Positions 32,596-41,763 of a stretch of 64,000 nt of DNA are shown here, one piece after another. Source of the stretch: Tidjanibacter massiliensis. GTDB taxonomy: Bacteria; Bacteroidota; Bacteroidia; Bacteroidales; Rikenellaceae. The DNA lies in NCBI RefSeq assembly GCF_900104605.1, contig NZ_LT629960.1, forward strand, positions 186,001 to 250,000. The letters run 5' to 3'. Both the position numbers and the translations under genes were made by a program. Position 1 is the stretch's first letter. Every line of letters begins with the position of its first letter. The notes beneath the pieces are model-generated. The model was not told the origin of the DNA, searched no databases, and saw only the letters and a list, made by a program, of their open reading frames with translations.

Positions 32596-33441
32596 ATGAA
32601 TGTATTGACATTTGATATTGAAGACTGGTATAATCATGACGATTATTCGCATGATTTGCAGTGGGACAAGTTTGAAGTTCGTATTTATGAAGGTGTCGAT
32701 AAAATATTGAGCGCATTGGATGAACAGAAGCAGAAAGCTACGTTTTTTTGTCTTGGTTGGATAGCTGAACATCATCCTAATATAATTGTCCGAATTACGG
32801 CGGCAGGGCATCATTTGGGATGCCACTCTTATCAGCATGAACTTGCAAGCGGAATGACACGTCAGGAGTTTCGGAATGATACCTATCGTGCCAAATGTCT
32901 TATTGAAGATGTTGCAGGACAGCCGGTGGACGCATTTCGAGTACCATCGTTTTCAGTGACAAAAACGAATACATGGGTATTTGATGTATTGACAGAACTT
33001 GGTTTTAAATATGATTCTTCTGTATTTTTGTCGAAACATGAGTTCGGTGGGTTCCCTTGTTTGGAGGTGGATGGACCGTTTGTTATTACCGGGCCGAAAG
33101 GGGCATTGAAAGAATTTCCAATCAATATGGCGGAAATATGCGGTAGACGGATTGCTTTTTCCGGAGGCGGATACTTTCGGGTGATGCCTTACGGTTTGTT
33201 GAACTGTTGGATGCGCAGTTCTTATGTGATGGCATATTTCCATCCGAGCGATTTTGACCCAGGACAACCACAAATGAAACATTTACCATTGATACGACAG
33301 TTTAAAAATAGGGTGGCGTTGCGTGGTAACTATGGTAAGTTTAAACGATTTATTCATGATTTCGACTTTGTCGATTTGCGACAGGCAGATAGTTTAATCG
33401 ATTGGCATGGGACTAAGGAGTTGAATATAGAGGGCTTGTAA
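32596..33441 (+). CDS. Polysaccharide deacetylase (NodB homology)
   Basis: A 281-aa metal-dependent deacetylase resembling the exosortase-associated subgroup. Motif 1 is MNVLTFDIEDWYN (catalytic and metal Asp), motif 2 is GCHSYQH (metal His pair), motif 3 is AFRVPSFSVT (Arg-x-Pro), and a His near YVMAYFHPSDFDPG is motif 5. It would remove an N-acetyl group from a glycan or lipid-linked sugar. No signal peptide is visible, so it may act on cytoplasmic lipid-linked intermediates. One base separates it from the ATP-grasp gene. It is the last of the clearly AT-rich genes. Confidence 0.88.
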   Translation: MNVLTFDIEDWYNHDDYSHDLQWDKFEVRIYEGVDKILSALDEQKQKATFFCLGWIAEHHPNIIVRITAAGHHLGCHSYQHELASGMTRQEFRNDTYRAKCLIEDVAGQPVDAFRVPSFSVTKTNTWVFDVLTELGFKYDSSVFLSKHEFGGFPCLEVDGPFVITGPKGALKEFPINMAEICGRRIAFSGGGYFRVMPYGLLNCWMRSSYVMAYFHPSDFDPGQPQMKHLPLIRQFKNRVALRGNYGKFKRFIHDFDFVDLRQADSLIDWHGTKELNIEGL

Positions 33442-33450
33442 AGTATAGTG

Positions 33451-34653
33451 ATGAAGATATCGTTTTCACCTCCTGACATCGGAGAGCAGGAGATAGTTGA
33501 GGTGGCGGAGGCCTTGCGTTCCGGATGGATTACAACGGGGCCGCGTACGAAAGAGTTGGAGCGACAGATAGCTGCGTTTTGCCGTACGGGCCGGGCCGTG
33601 TGCCTGAACTCCGCTACGGCATGTATGGAACTGATTTTGCGGGTTTTGGGCGTCGGGCCTGGTGATGAAGTTATTACTTCGGCATACACTTATACCGCAA
33701 CGGCCAGCGTCGTGTGTCACGTAGGGGCGCGGGTAGTGCTTGTCGATACAGTACGGGATGGATACGAGATGGATTATGACCGTCTTGCGGAAGCCATCAC
33801 CGAGCGGACCAAAGTAATCATTCCTGTGGACCTTGCCGGTATTCCGTGTGATTATGCAAAGATATTCTCGGTGGTCGAGAACAAGAGGCCCCTGTTTCGA
33901 CCGGAGAGTATTTTGCAGGAAGCTTTTGGCAGAATTGTCGTATTGGCGGATGCTGCCCATGCTTTCGGGGCTTCCCGGGAGGGACAAATGTGCGGTGAAA
34001 TCGCGGATTTTACCAGCTTCTCGTTTCATGCCGTCAAGAATTTCACGACTGCGGAGGGAGGGGCGTTGACTTGGCGGCCTGTTGCGGGTATAGCGGACGA
34101 GTGGCTTTATAAACAGTTTCAGTTGATGTCGTTGCATGGACAAAGCAAAGATGCTTTGACGAAAACACAACTCGGCGGGTGGGAGTATGACATCGTCGCT
34201 CCCTATTACAAATGCAACATGACGGATATCATGGCTGCTATCGGTCTGGTGCAGATGCAGCGTTATCCCGGATTGCTGGCACGACGGCGGCAACTGATAG
34301 CTTATTACGATGAGGCGTTGCGGGATTGCGGCGTACAGGTATTGGGCCATTATGGTGATACGTATCGTTCCAGCGGTCATCTGTACCTGACGAGGGTGCT
34401 GGGAATCGGAGAGGCGGAGCGCAACGCGGTCATCGTCGGAATGGCGGAACGTGGCATTGCTACCAACGTCCATTATAAACCGTTACCCATGCTGACTGCT
34501 TATCGGAACCTCGGTTTCGATATCCGGGATTACCCGAATGCGTACGCCATGTATTGCAATGAGATTACCCTGCCGTTGCATACGCGTCTGACGGATGAGG
34601 AGGCTGAATATGTGGTAACTAATTTTGCAGAGTTGATAGGTGGCCGTAGGTAA
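33451..34653 (+). CDS. DegT/DnrJ/EryC1 aminotransferase, third type (WbpE/PglE-like)
   Basis: A 400-aa nucleotide-sugar aminotransferase. It starts MKISFSPPDIGEQEIVEVAE with RSGWITTGPRTKELE, typical of 4-aminotransferases for 4-keto-6-deoxy sugars. ADAAHAFGA supplies the PLP-binding Asp, and FSFHAVKNFTTAEGGA carries the Schiff-base Lys. An insertion of about 20 residues (around 140-160) precedes the Asp motif. The following gene is a PglC-like initiating transferase, so the product (a 4-amino-4,6-dideoxy sugar) is probably the first sugar. ATG 33451 is preferred over GTG 33448. Confidence 0.88.
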   Translation: MKISFSPPDIGEQEIVEVAEALRSGWITTGPRTKELERQIAAFCRTGRAVCLNSATACMELILRVLGVGPGDEVITSAYTYTATASVVCHVGARVVLVDTVRDGYEMDYDRLAEAITERTKVIIPVDLAGIPCDYAKIFSVVENKRPLFRPESILQEAFGRIVVLADAAHAFGASREGQMCGEIADFTSFSFHAVKNFTTAEGGALTWRPVAGIADEWLYKQFQLMSLHGQSKDALTKTQLGGWEYDIVAPYYKCNMTDIMAAIGLVQMQRYPGLLARRRQLIAYYDEALRDCGVQVLGHYGDTYRSSGHLYLTRVLGIGEAERNAVIVGMAERGIATNVHYKPLPMLTAYRNLGFDIRDYPNAYAMYCNEITLPLHTRLTDEEAEYVVTNFAELIGGRR

Positions 34654-35242
34654 GCGTATTTTCGATATAGTCTCCAGTTCTGTGGTACTGGTCGTGTTGT
34701 CGCCTGTATTTGCAGCGATTGCGGTATGGATAAAACTGGATTCGCCGGGTCCTGTATTTTATAGACAGGTACGGGTAGGGCGGGGAAATCGTGATTTTTA
34801 TCTTTACAAGTTTCGGTCGATGCGAGTAGGGGCGGATAGGCAGGGGCTTATAACCGTAGGAGGAAATGACCCGCGGGTTACCCGCTCGGGGCATTTTATC
34901 CGTAAATACAAATTGGACGAGTTTCCCCAACTTATCAATGTGATAAAAGGGGATATGAGCATTGTCGGACCGAGGCCCGAAGTCCGTAAGTATGTGGCGA
35001 TGTATACGCCGGAACAGATGGAGGTGCTGTGTGTGCGCCCCGGTCTTACCGACCCGGCTTCCATACGTTATCGTAATGAGAACGAACTGTTGGCGACTGT
35101 GGAAGACCCCGAACGATATTACAGAGAGGTGATAATGCCGGATAAGTTGAGGCTTAGTCTGGAATATGTGCATCGTGCGTCTTTTTGGATGGATATCAAA
35201 TTCATATTCGGTACTCTCGGTGAAATTGTGAGACATGGATGA
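34640..35242 (+). CDS. Initiating phosphoglycosyl transferase (PglC/bacterial sugar transferase)
   Basis: A 200-aa monotopic enzyme that moves a sugar-1-phosphate onto undecaprenyl phosphate to start the repeat unit. GKRIFDIVSSSVVLVVLSPV forms the re-entrant helix, followed by KLDSPGPVFYRQVRVGRGN and FYLYKFRSM. LDEFPQLINVIKGDMSIVGP is the family signature, with the catalytic Asp-Glu pair at LDE. The short PglC/WcaJ-core size without extra helices is typical of bacillosamine-type first sugars. The GTG start at 34640 lies 14 bases inside the preceding aminotransferase gene. Confidence 0.92.
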   Translation: MAVGKRIFDIVSSSVVLVVLSPVFAAIAVWIKLDSPGPVFYRQVRVGRGNRDFYLYKFRSMRVGADRQGLITVGGNDPRVTRSGHFIRKYKLDEFPQLINVIKGDMSIVGPRPEVRKYVAMYTPEQMEVLCVRPGLTDPASIRYRNENELLATVEDPERYYREVIMPDKLRLSLEYVHRASFWMDIKFIFGTLGEIVRHG

Positions 35243-36320
35243 GCGCATACAAGAGACTTTTTTGACGTTTGTGGGTAATGCCCTGTTCGATACCCGTTGC
35301 GATGCGGCGTCTGTTGCGGCGTGGGATAGGGCGGATTGGGAAGCGTTGTTTCGGTTGGCAGCCCGTCAAGGAGTTCTGGCTGTTGTGTACGATGCCGTGT
35401 CCCTGTTGCCCAAAGAGAACCGACCGCCCAGAAACCTCAATTTACGGTGGGCGTTGAGTGTCGAGAATATCGAGAATCGTTATTGCATGCAGTTGGCGAA
35501 TGGAGCGGAACTTGCCGGTCTATGGACTGCTGCCGGTTTTCGTCCTGTTGTGCTGAAAGGTTTTGCAGTCAGTCGGTATTATCCTGTGCCGGAACATCGG
35601 GAGTGTGGTGATTTCGATTGTTTTTTGGGTCAGGATAGGGAGTTGGGCGATAGTATTGCGGTAGGAGCTGGCGCCGTATTGGAAGAGTCCGGATATAAAC
35701 ATTCTCATATTCTGTATAAAGGATTGATGGTCGAGAATCATCGGTTTTGTATCGGAGTTCGAGGTAGTAGGGAGGCGAAAGAATTGGAGCGTTTTTTGGA
35801 AGGGTTACTGGAGGAAGGTGCTGCAGAAGATAAGGTTCCGGGGACGGATATGATACTGCCTCCGGTTATGTTCAATGCTCTTTTTTTGACGTTCCATGGG
35901 TTGAAGCATTTTCTTGGCGAGGGAATCAGGTTGCGGCATATTTGCGATTGGGCCTGTTTTGTCGCCCGAGAGCAGCAAAATATGGATTGGCAGACCTTTT
36001 ATGCAGTGTGTGACAGGTATCACATGCGTCGGTATGCGGATGTCATGACGGCCATTGCGGTACATGGTCTCGGGTTGCGGGTAGAGAATCCGGAAATAAC
36101 AGTGGATAGCCGGTATGCAGATCGGGTACTCAGTTCCGTATTGAATGATAACGATCTGATTAACAGCAGGGGAAAAGGTAAATGGTGGGAGCGGTTCAAA
36201 CTGCTGTCCAATATGTCGCGTTACCGGTGGAAATACCGGGAAATTTATCAGAAGGGTTATTTTGGGGAGATGGTGCAGCTTGTCACCGGATTTGTTCTCG
36301 ATAGAAATCCGAAAATATAG
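35235..36320 (+). CDS. Nucleotidyltransferase-like protein (NTP_transf_5 type)
   Basis: A 361-aa protein resembling the uncharacterised nucleotidyltransferase family common in Bacteroidota glycan loci. [20 protein letters not shown] followed by CGDFDCFLG (about 95-130) provides the acidic pair expected in a polymerase-beta-like fold. [23 protein letters not shown] is a recurrent family segment. Substrate unknown; relatives often close such operons. It overlaps the initiating transferase by 8 bases, and 23 bases separate it from rfbA. Confidence 0.75.
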   Translation: MDERIQETFLTFVGNALFDTRCDAASVAAWDRADWEALFRLAARQGVLAVVYDAVSLLPKENRPPRNLNLRWALSVENIENRYCMQLANGAELAGLWTAAGFRPVVLKGFAVSRYYPVPEHRECGDFDCFLGQDRELGDSIAVGAGAVLEESGYKHSHILYKGLMVENHRFCIGVRGSREAKELERFLEGLLEEGAAEDKVPGTDMILPPVMFNALFLTFHGLKHFLGEGIRLRHICDWACFVAREQQNMDWQTFYAVCDRYHMRRYADVMTAIAVHGLGLRVENPEITVDSRYADRVLSSVLNDNDLINSRGKGKWWERFKLLSNMSRYRWKYREIYQKGYFGEMVQLVTGFVLDRNPKI

Positions 36321-36343
36321 GAGTATTTTATAGAATATATATC

Positions 36344-37210
36344 ATGAAAGGAATTGTTTTGGCGGGAGGGAGCGGTACGCGGCTGTACCCGATTACCAAA
36401 GGGGTAAGCAAACAGCTTTTGCCGATTTACGACAAACCCATGGTCTATTATCCGATATCGGTACTCATGTTGGCCGGTATTCGGGATATCCTGATAATCT
36501 CCACTCCGATGGACCTGCCCATGTTCCGCAGACTGTTGGGGGACGGCAGTGATTACGGTGTGCGGTTCTCCTATGCCGAGCAGCCGAGTCCCGACGGCCT
36601 GGCGCAGGCATTCCTCATCGGCGAGGAGTTCATCGGTGACGACAGCGTATGTCTGGTGTTGGGGGACAACATTTTTTATGGTCAGAGTTTTACGTCGATG
36701 CTGGCCGATGCGGTACATACGGCCGAATACAATGGCAAGGCTACGGTGTTCGGCTATTGGGTGAATGACCCGGAGCGTTATGGCGTGGCGGAGTTCGATG
36801 ACGACGGCAATGTGCTGAGCATCGAGGAGAAGCCCGCACAGCCGCGCAGCAATTATGCTGTGGTGGGGTTGTATTTCTATCCGAACAAAGTGGTCGAGGT
36901 GGCGAAAAACATCAAACCGTCCGCGCGCGGGGAGCTGGAGATAACGACCGTGAACCAGCGTTTTCTGGAGGATGGCGAGCTGAAGGTCAAATTGCTCGGC
37001 CGCGGTTTCGCATGGCTCGATACGGGTACGCACGATTCGCTCTCCGAGGCGTCGACCTTCATCGAGGTGATTGAGAAGCGACAGGGACTGAAGGTGGCCT
37101 GTCTGGAAGAGATAGCTTTTCGGAAGGGGTGGATAACTCGGGAACGGCTGTATGAGTTGGCCGAACCCATGAAAAAGAACCAGTACGGGCAGTATATGCT
37201 GAAGTTGTAA
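36344..37210 (+). CDS. rfbA: Glucose-1-phosphate thymidylyltransferase RfbA
   Basis: A 288-aa enzyme making dTDP-glucose from dTTP and glucose-1-phosphate. [20 protein letters not shown] is the nucleotide-binding signature with the catalytic Arg. [16 protein letters not shown] follows, [12 protein letters not shown] holds a metal Asp, and [14 protein letters not shown] a second. Length is standard. dTDP-glucose feeds both the rhamnose branch (RfbB/C/D) and the FdtA/FdtB amino-sugar branch. It may be co-transcribed with the glycan operon. Confidence 0.97.
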   Translation: MKGIVLAGGSGTRLYPITKGVSKQLLPIYDKPMVYYPISVLMLAGIRDILIISTPMDLPMFRRLLGDGSDYGVRFSYAEQPSPDGLAQAFLIGEEFIGDDSVCLVLGDNIFYGQSFTSMLADAVHTAEYNGKATVFGYWVNDPERYGVAEFDDDGNVLSIEEKPAQPRSNYAVVGLYFYPNKVVEVAKNIKPSARGELEITTVNQRFLEDGELKVKLLGRGFAWLDTGTHDSLSEASTFIEVIEKRQGLKVACLEEIAFRKGWITRERLYELAEPMKKNQYGQYMLKL

Positions 37211-37311
37211 CCGTTTCAGCAGCGGTCGGTCCGGAACTCCGGAGGGGGATGGGCGGACCAGAAAAGCGGAGAGACGACGAGGAACACTGCCGAGTGATTT
37301 TGGGGACGCAG

Positions 37312-37342
37312 TTGTAGGCGACGCACTGAAGGGCTATCTTTG
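37312..37342 (+). promoter_or_regulatory. Internal promoter upstream of rfbC
   Basis: TTG at 37312-37314, 20 bases, then TATCTTTG at 37335-37342 match the phylum's promoter form. It lies in the 249-base gap between rfbA and rfbC and gives a leader of about 110 nt. rfbC-rfbD-rfbB may thus be expressed independently of the upstream glycan operon. Confidence 0.65.
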
Positions 37343-37459
37343 TGCGTTCCGGACAGTTGTCGGACGGAGGCGTTGCGAAAAAGGGTGACGGGGCGTGTCC
37401 GGAGAATGGGGTACAGGCCGGCAGGGACAGAATGGAATATTGTAACTCAAACAGAAAGA

Positions 37460-38026
37460 ATGAATATTATACAGACAGATATTCCCGGTGTGGTCATTAT
37501 CGAACCGCGTGTGTTCGGCGATGAGCGGGGGTATTTTATGGAGAGTTTTTCACAGGCGCAGTTCGAGCGGGAGGTGTGCCCTACGGTATTCGTACAGGAC
37601 AACGAGTCTTGCTCCCGTTACGGTGTGCTTCGCGGCTTGCATTACCAGTTGCCGCCTCGCAGTCAAAGCAAATTGGTGCGCGTCGTCGAAGGGCGCGTGG
37701 TGGATTTCGCCGTGGATATTCGCGTAGGGTCGCCCACGTTCGGCAGGTATGTGGCCGTGGAGCTGACCGGAGAGAATCATCGGCAGCTCTTTATTCCGCG
37801 CGGTTTTGCCCACGGTTTCGTTACGTTGAGCCAGCGGGCCGTTTTCCAGTACAAATGCGACGAATACTATGCGCCCGACCATGAGGGAGCCGTCGCCTGG
37901 AACGACCCGACGCTGGCGATTGATTGGAGAATTCCGACGGGGGATGTGGTATTGTCCGAAAAGGATAGGCACCATCCCCGGCTGGAGGCGGCCCGACTGT
38001 TCGATTACGGAGAGAAACTTTACTGA
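37460..38026 (+). CDS. rfbC: dTDP-4-dehydrorhamnose 3,5-epimerase RfbC
   Basis: A 188-aa cupin-fold epimerase inverting C3 and C5 of dTDP-4-keto-6-deoxyglucose. Family motifs: RGYFMESFSQAQFE, VLRGLHYQLPPRSQSKLVRV with the catalytic His, and FIPRGFAHGFVTLS; the catalytic Tyr lies in FQYKCDEYYAPDHEGAV. ATG 37460 (MNIIQTDIPGVVIIEPRVFG) matches the family start; in-frame upstream sequence to 37340 overlaps the promoter and is not coding. Confidence 0.96.
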   Translation: MNIIQTDIPGVVIIEPRVFGDERGYFMESFSQAQFEREVCPTVFVQDNESCSRYGVLRGLHYQLPPRSQSKLVRVVEGRVVDFAVDIRVGSPTFGRYVAVELTGENHRQLFIPRGFAHGFVTLSQRAVFQYKCDEYYAPDHEGAVAWNDPTLAIDWRIPTGDVVLSEKDRHHPRLEAARLFDYGEKLY

Positions 38027-38067
38027 TAGCATGCCGCCGTGCGGCATTGTAAGCGGAAATGTAGATT

Positions 38068-38934
38068 ATGGTGATTTTAGTGACCGGGGCGAATGGCCAG
38101 CTCGGCCTGTCGCTGCGGAAGATAGCGCCGGAATATCCGGCGCACAGTTTCGTCTTTACCGACCTGCCGGAAGGCGACATCACCGATGCCGAAGGTATGG
38201 AAGCCGTTGTGAAAAAGTGCGGGGCGGAGGCAATCATCAACTGTGCGGCCTATACGGCTGTGGACAGGGCCGAGAGCGACGAAGCGGCGGCGGAACGCAT
38301 CAATGCGGACGGGCCGGCGGTGCTCGCTGCGCTCGCCGTGCGGTATGGTTGCCGGCTGCTTCACGTATCGACCGATTACGTGTTCGACGGGACGGGAACG
38401 CGGCCTTACCGCGAGGAGGATGCCGTAGGGCCGGTGAGCGTTTACGGCAGGACGAAACTGGCCGGTGAAGAACGGGTGCGGACGTCCGGTGCATGCGGAG
38501 CCATCGTGCGTACGGCATGGCTCTATTCGGAATTCGGCAATAATTTCGTGAAAACCATGCTGCGGCTGGCCGGCGAAGGAAAGACGCCGAGCGTGGTCGA
38601 CGACCAGTACGGTACGCCTACTTATGCGACGGACCTTGCGCGCGCTCTCATGGTGTTGGTGCAGCGGCCCGGCGAGGACATGGAACTCTTCCATTATACG
38701 GACGGAGGCGAAACTACCTGGTATGATTTCGCGGTGGAAATATTCCGCCAGGCGGACATGCCTGTTGCGGTCGTGCCGGTCGATACGGCGGGTTATCCGA
38801 CGGCCGCGCGTCGGCCGCATTACTCCGTACTGGACAAGAGCCGCATAGCGGCCGTGGGGGCGGTGCTACCGGATTGGCGCGCATCGCTGCGGACATGTTT
38901 GGATATTCTGTTGCCGCAGAGCGGAGATAAATAA
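38068..38934 (+). CDS. rfbD: dTDP-4-dehydrorhamnose reductase RfbD
   Basis: A 288-aa SDR-family enzyme that makes dTDP-L-rhamnose with NADPH. VTGANGQLGLSLR is the cofactor-binding motif, STDYVFDGTGTRPYREEDA contains the conserved active-site Ser/Thr, and SVYGRTKLAGE is the catalytic YxxxK. DDQYGTPTYATDLA is another family signature. Start and length are standard. Eighteen bases separate it from rfbB. Confidence 0.96.
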   Translation: MVILVTGANGQLGLSLRKIAPEYPAHSFVFTDLPEGDITDAEGMEAVVKKCGAEAIINCAAYTAVDRAESDEAAAERINADGPAVLAALAVRYGCRLLHVSTDYVFDGTGTRPYREEDAVGPVSVYGRTKLAGEERVRTSGACGAIVRTAWLYSEFGNNFVKTMLRLAGEGKTPSVVDDQYGTPTYATDLARALMVLVQRPGEDMELFHYTDGGETTWYDFAVEIFRQADMPVAVVPVDTAGYPTAARRPHYSVLDKSRIAAVGAVLPDWRASLRTCLDILLPQSGDK

Positions 38935-38952
38935 ATTGAAATACCGGAGTTT

Positions 38953-40077
38953 ATGAAAAATATTCTGATTACCGGCGGAGCCGGGTTCATCGGCAGCCAT
39001 GTGGTGAGGCTGTTCGTGAACAAGTATCCCGATTGCCGCATCGTCAATCTCGACAAGCTGACCTATGCGGGAAACCTCAATAATCTGAGGGATATCGAGA
39101 ACAAACCCAATTATACATTCGTGCGGGCAGATATTTGCGATTACGAGCGCATGGGCGAAATCATGCGGGAGTATGCGATAGACGGCATCATTCATCTGGC
39201 CGCCGAAAGCCATGTGGACCGGAGCATCAAAGACCCGTTCACCTTTGCGCGGACGAATGTGTTGGGGACGCTCGCTTTGTTACAGGCGGCCAAAGAGTAT
39301 TGGAACGGCGATTACGAGGGCAAGCGGTTTTACCATATTTCCACGGACGAGGTGTACGGGGCGCTGGAGATGACGCATCCCGAAGGTATCGAACCGCCGT
39401 TCACGACGACGGCATCTTCGGGCGAACATCATTTGGCCTATGGCAGGGAATTCTTTTATGAAACGACCAAGTACGACCCGCACAGCCCGTACAGTGCGAG
39501 CAAGGCGTCGAGCGACCATTTCGTGCGGGCCTTCCACGATACGTACGGACTGCCGACCATCGTGACCAACTGTTCGAACAATTACGGGCCTTACCAGTTT
39601 CCGGAAAAGCTGATTCCGCTTTTCATCAACAACATCCGTCACGGCAAGCTGTTGCCCGTATACGGTCGTGGAGAAAACGTCCGGGACTGGCTCTATGTCG
39701 AGGACCATGCACGTGCCATCGACGTCATTTTCCATAACGGCCGGGTTGCCGATACCTACAATATCGGCGGGTTCAACGAATGGAAGAACATCGACTTGAT
39801 AAAGGTCATCGTCCGGACGGTGGACAGGCTGCTCGGCAATCCGGAGGGAACGAGCGAGAAGCTGATAACCTACGTGACCGACCGTGCGGGGCACGACCTG
39901 CGCTATGCGATAGATTCCACGAAGCTGAAGAATGAACTCGGATGGGAGCCGAGCCTTCAGTTCGAAGAGGGCATCGAAAAAACCGTCCGCTGGTACCTCG
40001 ACAATCAGGAGTGGTTGGATAACGTCACGAGCGGCGAATACGAAAAGTATTACGAGAAGATGTACGGAGGGCGTTGA
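38953..40077 (+). CDS. rfbB: dTDP-glucose 4,6-dehydratase RfbB
   Basis: A 374-aa extended SDR enzyme forming dTDP-4-keto-6-deoxyglucose, the branch point for rhamnose and for the FdtA/FdtB amino sugar. ILITGGAGFIGSHVVRLFV binds NAD; HLAAESHVDRSI, STDEVYGAL and SPYSASKASSDHFVRAFHDT contain the catalytic Thr/Asp/Glu and YxxxK residues. It is somewhat longer than the usual 350 aa because of an insertion around 140-170. It is the last gene of the unit, with a terminator 22 bases downstream. Confidence 0.97.
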   Translation: MKNILITGGAGFIGSHVVRLFVNKYPDCRIVNLDKLTYAGNLNNLRDIENKPNYTFVRADICDYERMGEIMREYAIDGIIHLAAESHVDRSIKDPFTFARTNVLGTLALLQAAKEYWNGDYEGKRFYHISTDEVYGALEMTHPEGIEPPFTTTASSGEHHLAYGREFFYETTKYDPHSPYSASKASSDHFVRAFHDTYGLPTIVTNCSNNYGPYQFPEKLIPLFINNIRHGKLLPVYGRGENVRDWLYVEDHARAIDVIFHNGRVADTYNIGGFNEWKNIDLIKVIVRTVDRLLGNPEGTSEKLITYVTDRAGHDLRYAIDSTKLKNELGWEPSLQFEEGIEKTVRWYLDNQEWLDNVTSGEYEKYYEKMYGGR

Positions 40078-40099
40078 GTTACGTCGTCCGAATGGTTTA

Positions 40100-40124
40100 C
40101 GGGGGCTTGTTGCCCCCGTTTTTT
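40100..40124 (+). terminator. Intrinsic terminator of the rfb operon
   Basis: A 7-bp GC stem (CGGGGGC at 40100-40106 with GCCCCCG at 40112-40118) and a 5-nt loop are followed by six T (40119-40124), 22 bases after the rfbB stop. Confidence 0.92.
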
Positions 40125-40158
40125 AACGGCCATCCACAAGATGCGACGACGAGAAACG

Positions 40159-40193
40159 GCGACGCCCATCCCTGCAAAGAGGATGAGCGTCGC
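40159..40193 (-). terminator. Hairpin downstream of mdh
   Basis: A 13-position inverted repeat (40159-40171 with 40181-40193, one mismatch) encloses a 9-nt loop, about 55 bases past the mdh stop on the - strand. The following sequence (CGTTTCT) is only weakly U-rich, so termination here is likely but not certain. Confidence 0.5.
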
Positions 40194-40248
40194 ACTCCTG
40201 TCGATGGCTTACATATTTTCGTCCTGAACCGTATTCGGCGAGGGGCTG

Positions 40249-41190
40249 CTATAAGGCGCCTATCTCGTGGAGAATCTTGTTGGTGTTGCGCACGGCCTCC
40301 GCACTCTTGGCGAATGCGGCTTTCTCCGTTTCGTTCAGGTTTATTTCAATTACCTTCTCGGCACCGTTGCGACCGATGACGGCCGGAGCGCCGATGTAGA
40401 GGTCGTCCTGACCGTACTGTCCTTCGAGGTGTACGCAGGAGGGGAATACTTTCTTCTCGTCGTTGATGATGCTTTCCACGATGCGGGCAGCGGCTGCTCC
40501 AGGAGCATACCATGCCGACGTTCCGAGCATCTTGGTGAGGGTGGCTCCGCCGACCATCGTGGCCGCTGCTATCTCGCCGAGCGTTTTCTCATCGAGGAAT
40601 TCGCTGACGGGAACCCCCTTATAGGATGCCTTGCTGACGAGCGGAATCATGGTCGTGTCGCCGTGTCCGCCGATGACCATGCCGTCCACGTCGTTCGCGC
40701 TGGCACCGAGCGCTTTGGCGAGGTATCCGCGGAAACGGGCGCTGTCCAGCGCGCCGCCCATGCCGAATACGCGGTTGGTGGGCAGACCGCTGACCTTCTG
40801 GGCCAGCGTGGTCATGGTATCCATCGGGTTGCTGACGATAAGCAGGATGGCGTCGGGAGAGTATTTGAGGATATTGGTGACCACGTCTTTCACGATACCG
40901 GCATTCACGCCTATCAGGTCTTCGCGCGACATGCCCGGTTTGCGCGGCATGCCCGACGTAATCACTACCACATCCGAACCCGCCGTCTTTGCATAGTCGT
41001 TGGTGACGCCAAGCAGGTTGGTGTCGAAGTCCATCAACGTCGAGGTCTGGTACATGTCGAGAACCTTGCCTTCGGCCAGCCCCTCCTTGATGTCGAGGAG
41101 CACGATTTCGCCGGCTGTTTCGCGGATGGCCATCGCATTCACACAGGTAGCGCCTACGTTACCTGCGCCGACAACTGTTACTTTTGACAT
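40249..41190 (-). CDS. mdh: Malate dehydrogenase
   Basis: A 313-aa LDH-like, NAD-dependent malate dehydrogenase of the citrate cycle and the fumarate-reducing branch used by anaerobic Bacteroidota. The N-terminal MSKVTVVGAGNVGATCVNAM is the Rossmann motif, SGMPRKPGMSREDLIGVNAG holds the substrate-binding Arg residues, and VIGGHGDTTMIPL has the catalytic His. Arg in the first substrate loop (MPRKPGMSR) favours malate over lactate. It follows gcvH on the - strand at 135 bases and may share its transcript; no separate promoter was recognised. Confidence 0.96.
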   Translation of the reverse strand: MSKVTVVGAGNVGATCVNAMAIRETAGEIVLLDIKEGLAEGKVLDMYQTSTLMDFDTNLLGVTNDYAKTAGSDVVVITSGMPRKPGMSREDLIGVNAGIVKDVVTNILKYSPDAILLIVSNPMDTMTTLAQKVSGLPTNRVFGMGGALDSARFRGYLAKALGASANDVDGMVIGGHGDTTMIPLVSKASYKGVPVSEFLDEKTLGEIAAATMVGGATLTKMLGTSAWYAPGAAAARIVESIINDEKKVFPSCVHLEGQYGQDDLYIGAPAVIGRNGAEKVIEINLNETEKAAFAKSAEAVRNTNKILHEIGAL

Positions 41191-41325
41191 AATCTGATGT
41201 TTTATGTTTAACTTTTACGGGTCTCCGCCGTGCTGTCGCCGGATTGTTTTCCGGACGACGTACGGGAGCCTATATCTTAACCTATTAACCTAACCTGACG
41301 AAAGGAGCCTCTCCTCCTGCCCGTA

Positions 41326-41703
41326 TCAGCCTACGAGTTTCGCGTAGTCGTCGGCCGAGAGCAGGGTATCCACTTCGGCGGGGTTGGCCATGTTGACCTT
41401 GATAATCCACCCTGCGCCGTACGGGTCCTTGTTCACGAGGGCCGGGTCGTTTTCGAGTGCTTCGTTGAATTCGAGTATCTCGCCGCTTACGGGAAGGAAT
41501 GCGTCGGATACGGTCTTGACGGCCTCTATCGAACCGAAAACTTCGTTCTGGCCGAGCGATTCGCCTACAGTGGGAACATCAACGAATACGATGTCGCCGA
41601 GCTGGCCCTGTGCGAAGTCGGTGATGCCGACGAATGCTTCGTTACCTTCCACCCTTACCCATTCGTGGTCGTTGGAATACTTGAGATTAGCAGGTATGTT
41701 CAT
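41326..41703 (-). CDS. gcvH: Glycine cleavage system protein H
   Basis: A 125-aa lipoyl carrier that shuttles the aminomethyl group between P, T and L proteins. The lipoyl Lys is Lys63 in [33 protein letters not shown] at the N-terminus and [18 protein letters not shown] near the C-terminus are standard. gcvT and gcvP are not adjacent. Its leader (about 90 nt) contains a perfect 7-bp hairpin with a GAAA tetraloop (41764-41781). Confidence 0.97.
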   Translation of the reverse strand: MNIPANLKYSNDHEWVRVEGNEAFVGITDFAQGQLGDIVFVDVPTVGESLGQNEVFGSIEAVKTVSDAFLPVSGEILEFNEALENDPALVNKDPYGAGWIIKVNMANPAEVDTLLSADDYAKLVG

Positions 41704-41763
41704 TGCTGAAAAGTTTGATGGTTAATGTTTTTCTGCTTGATTTGTTTTGCCTTTTCGGAATTT

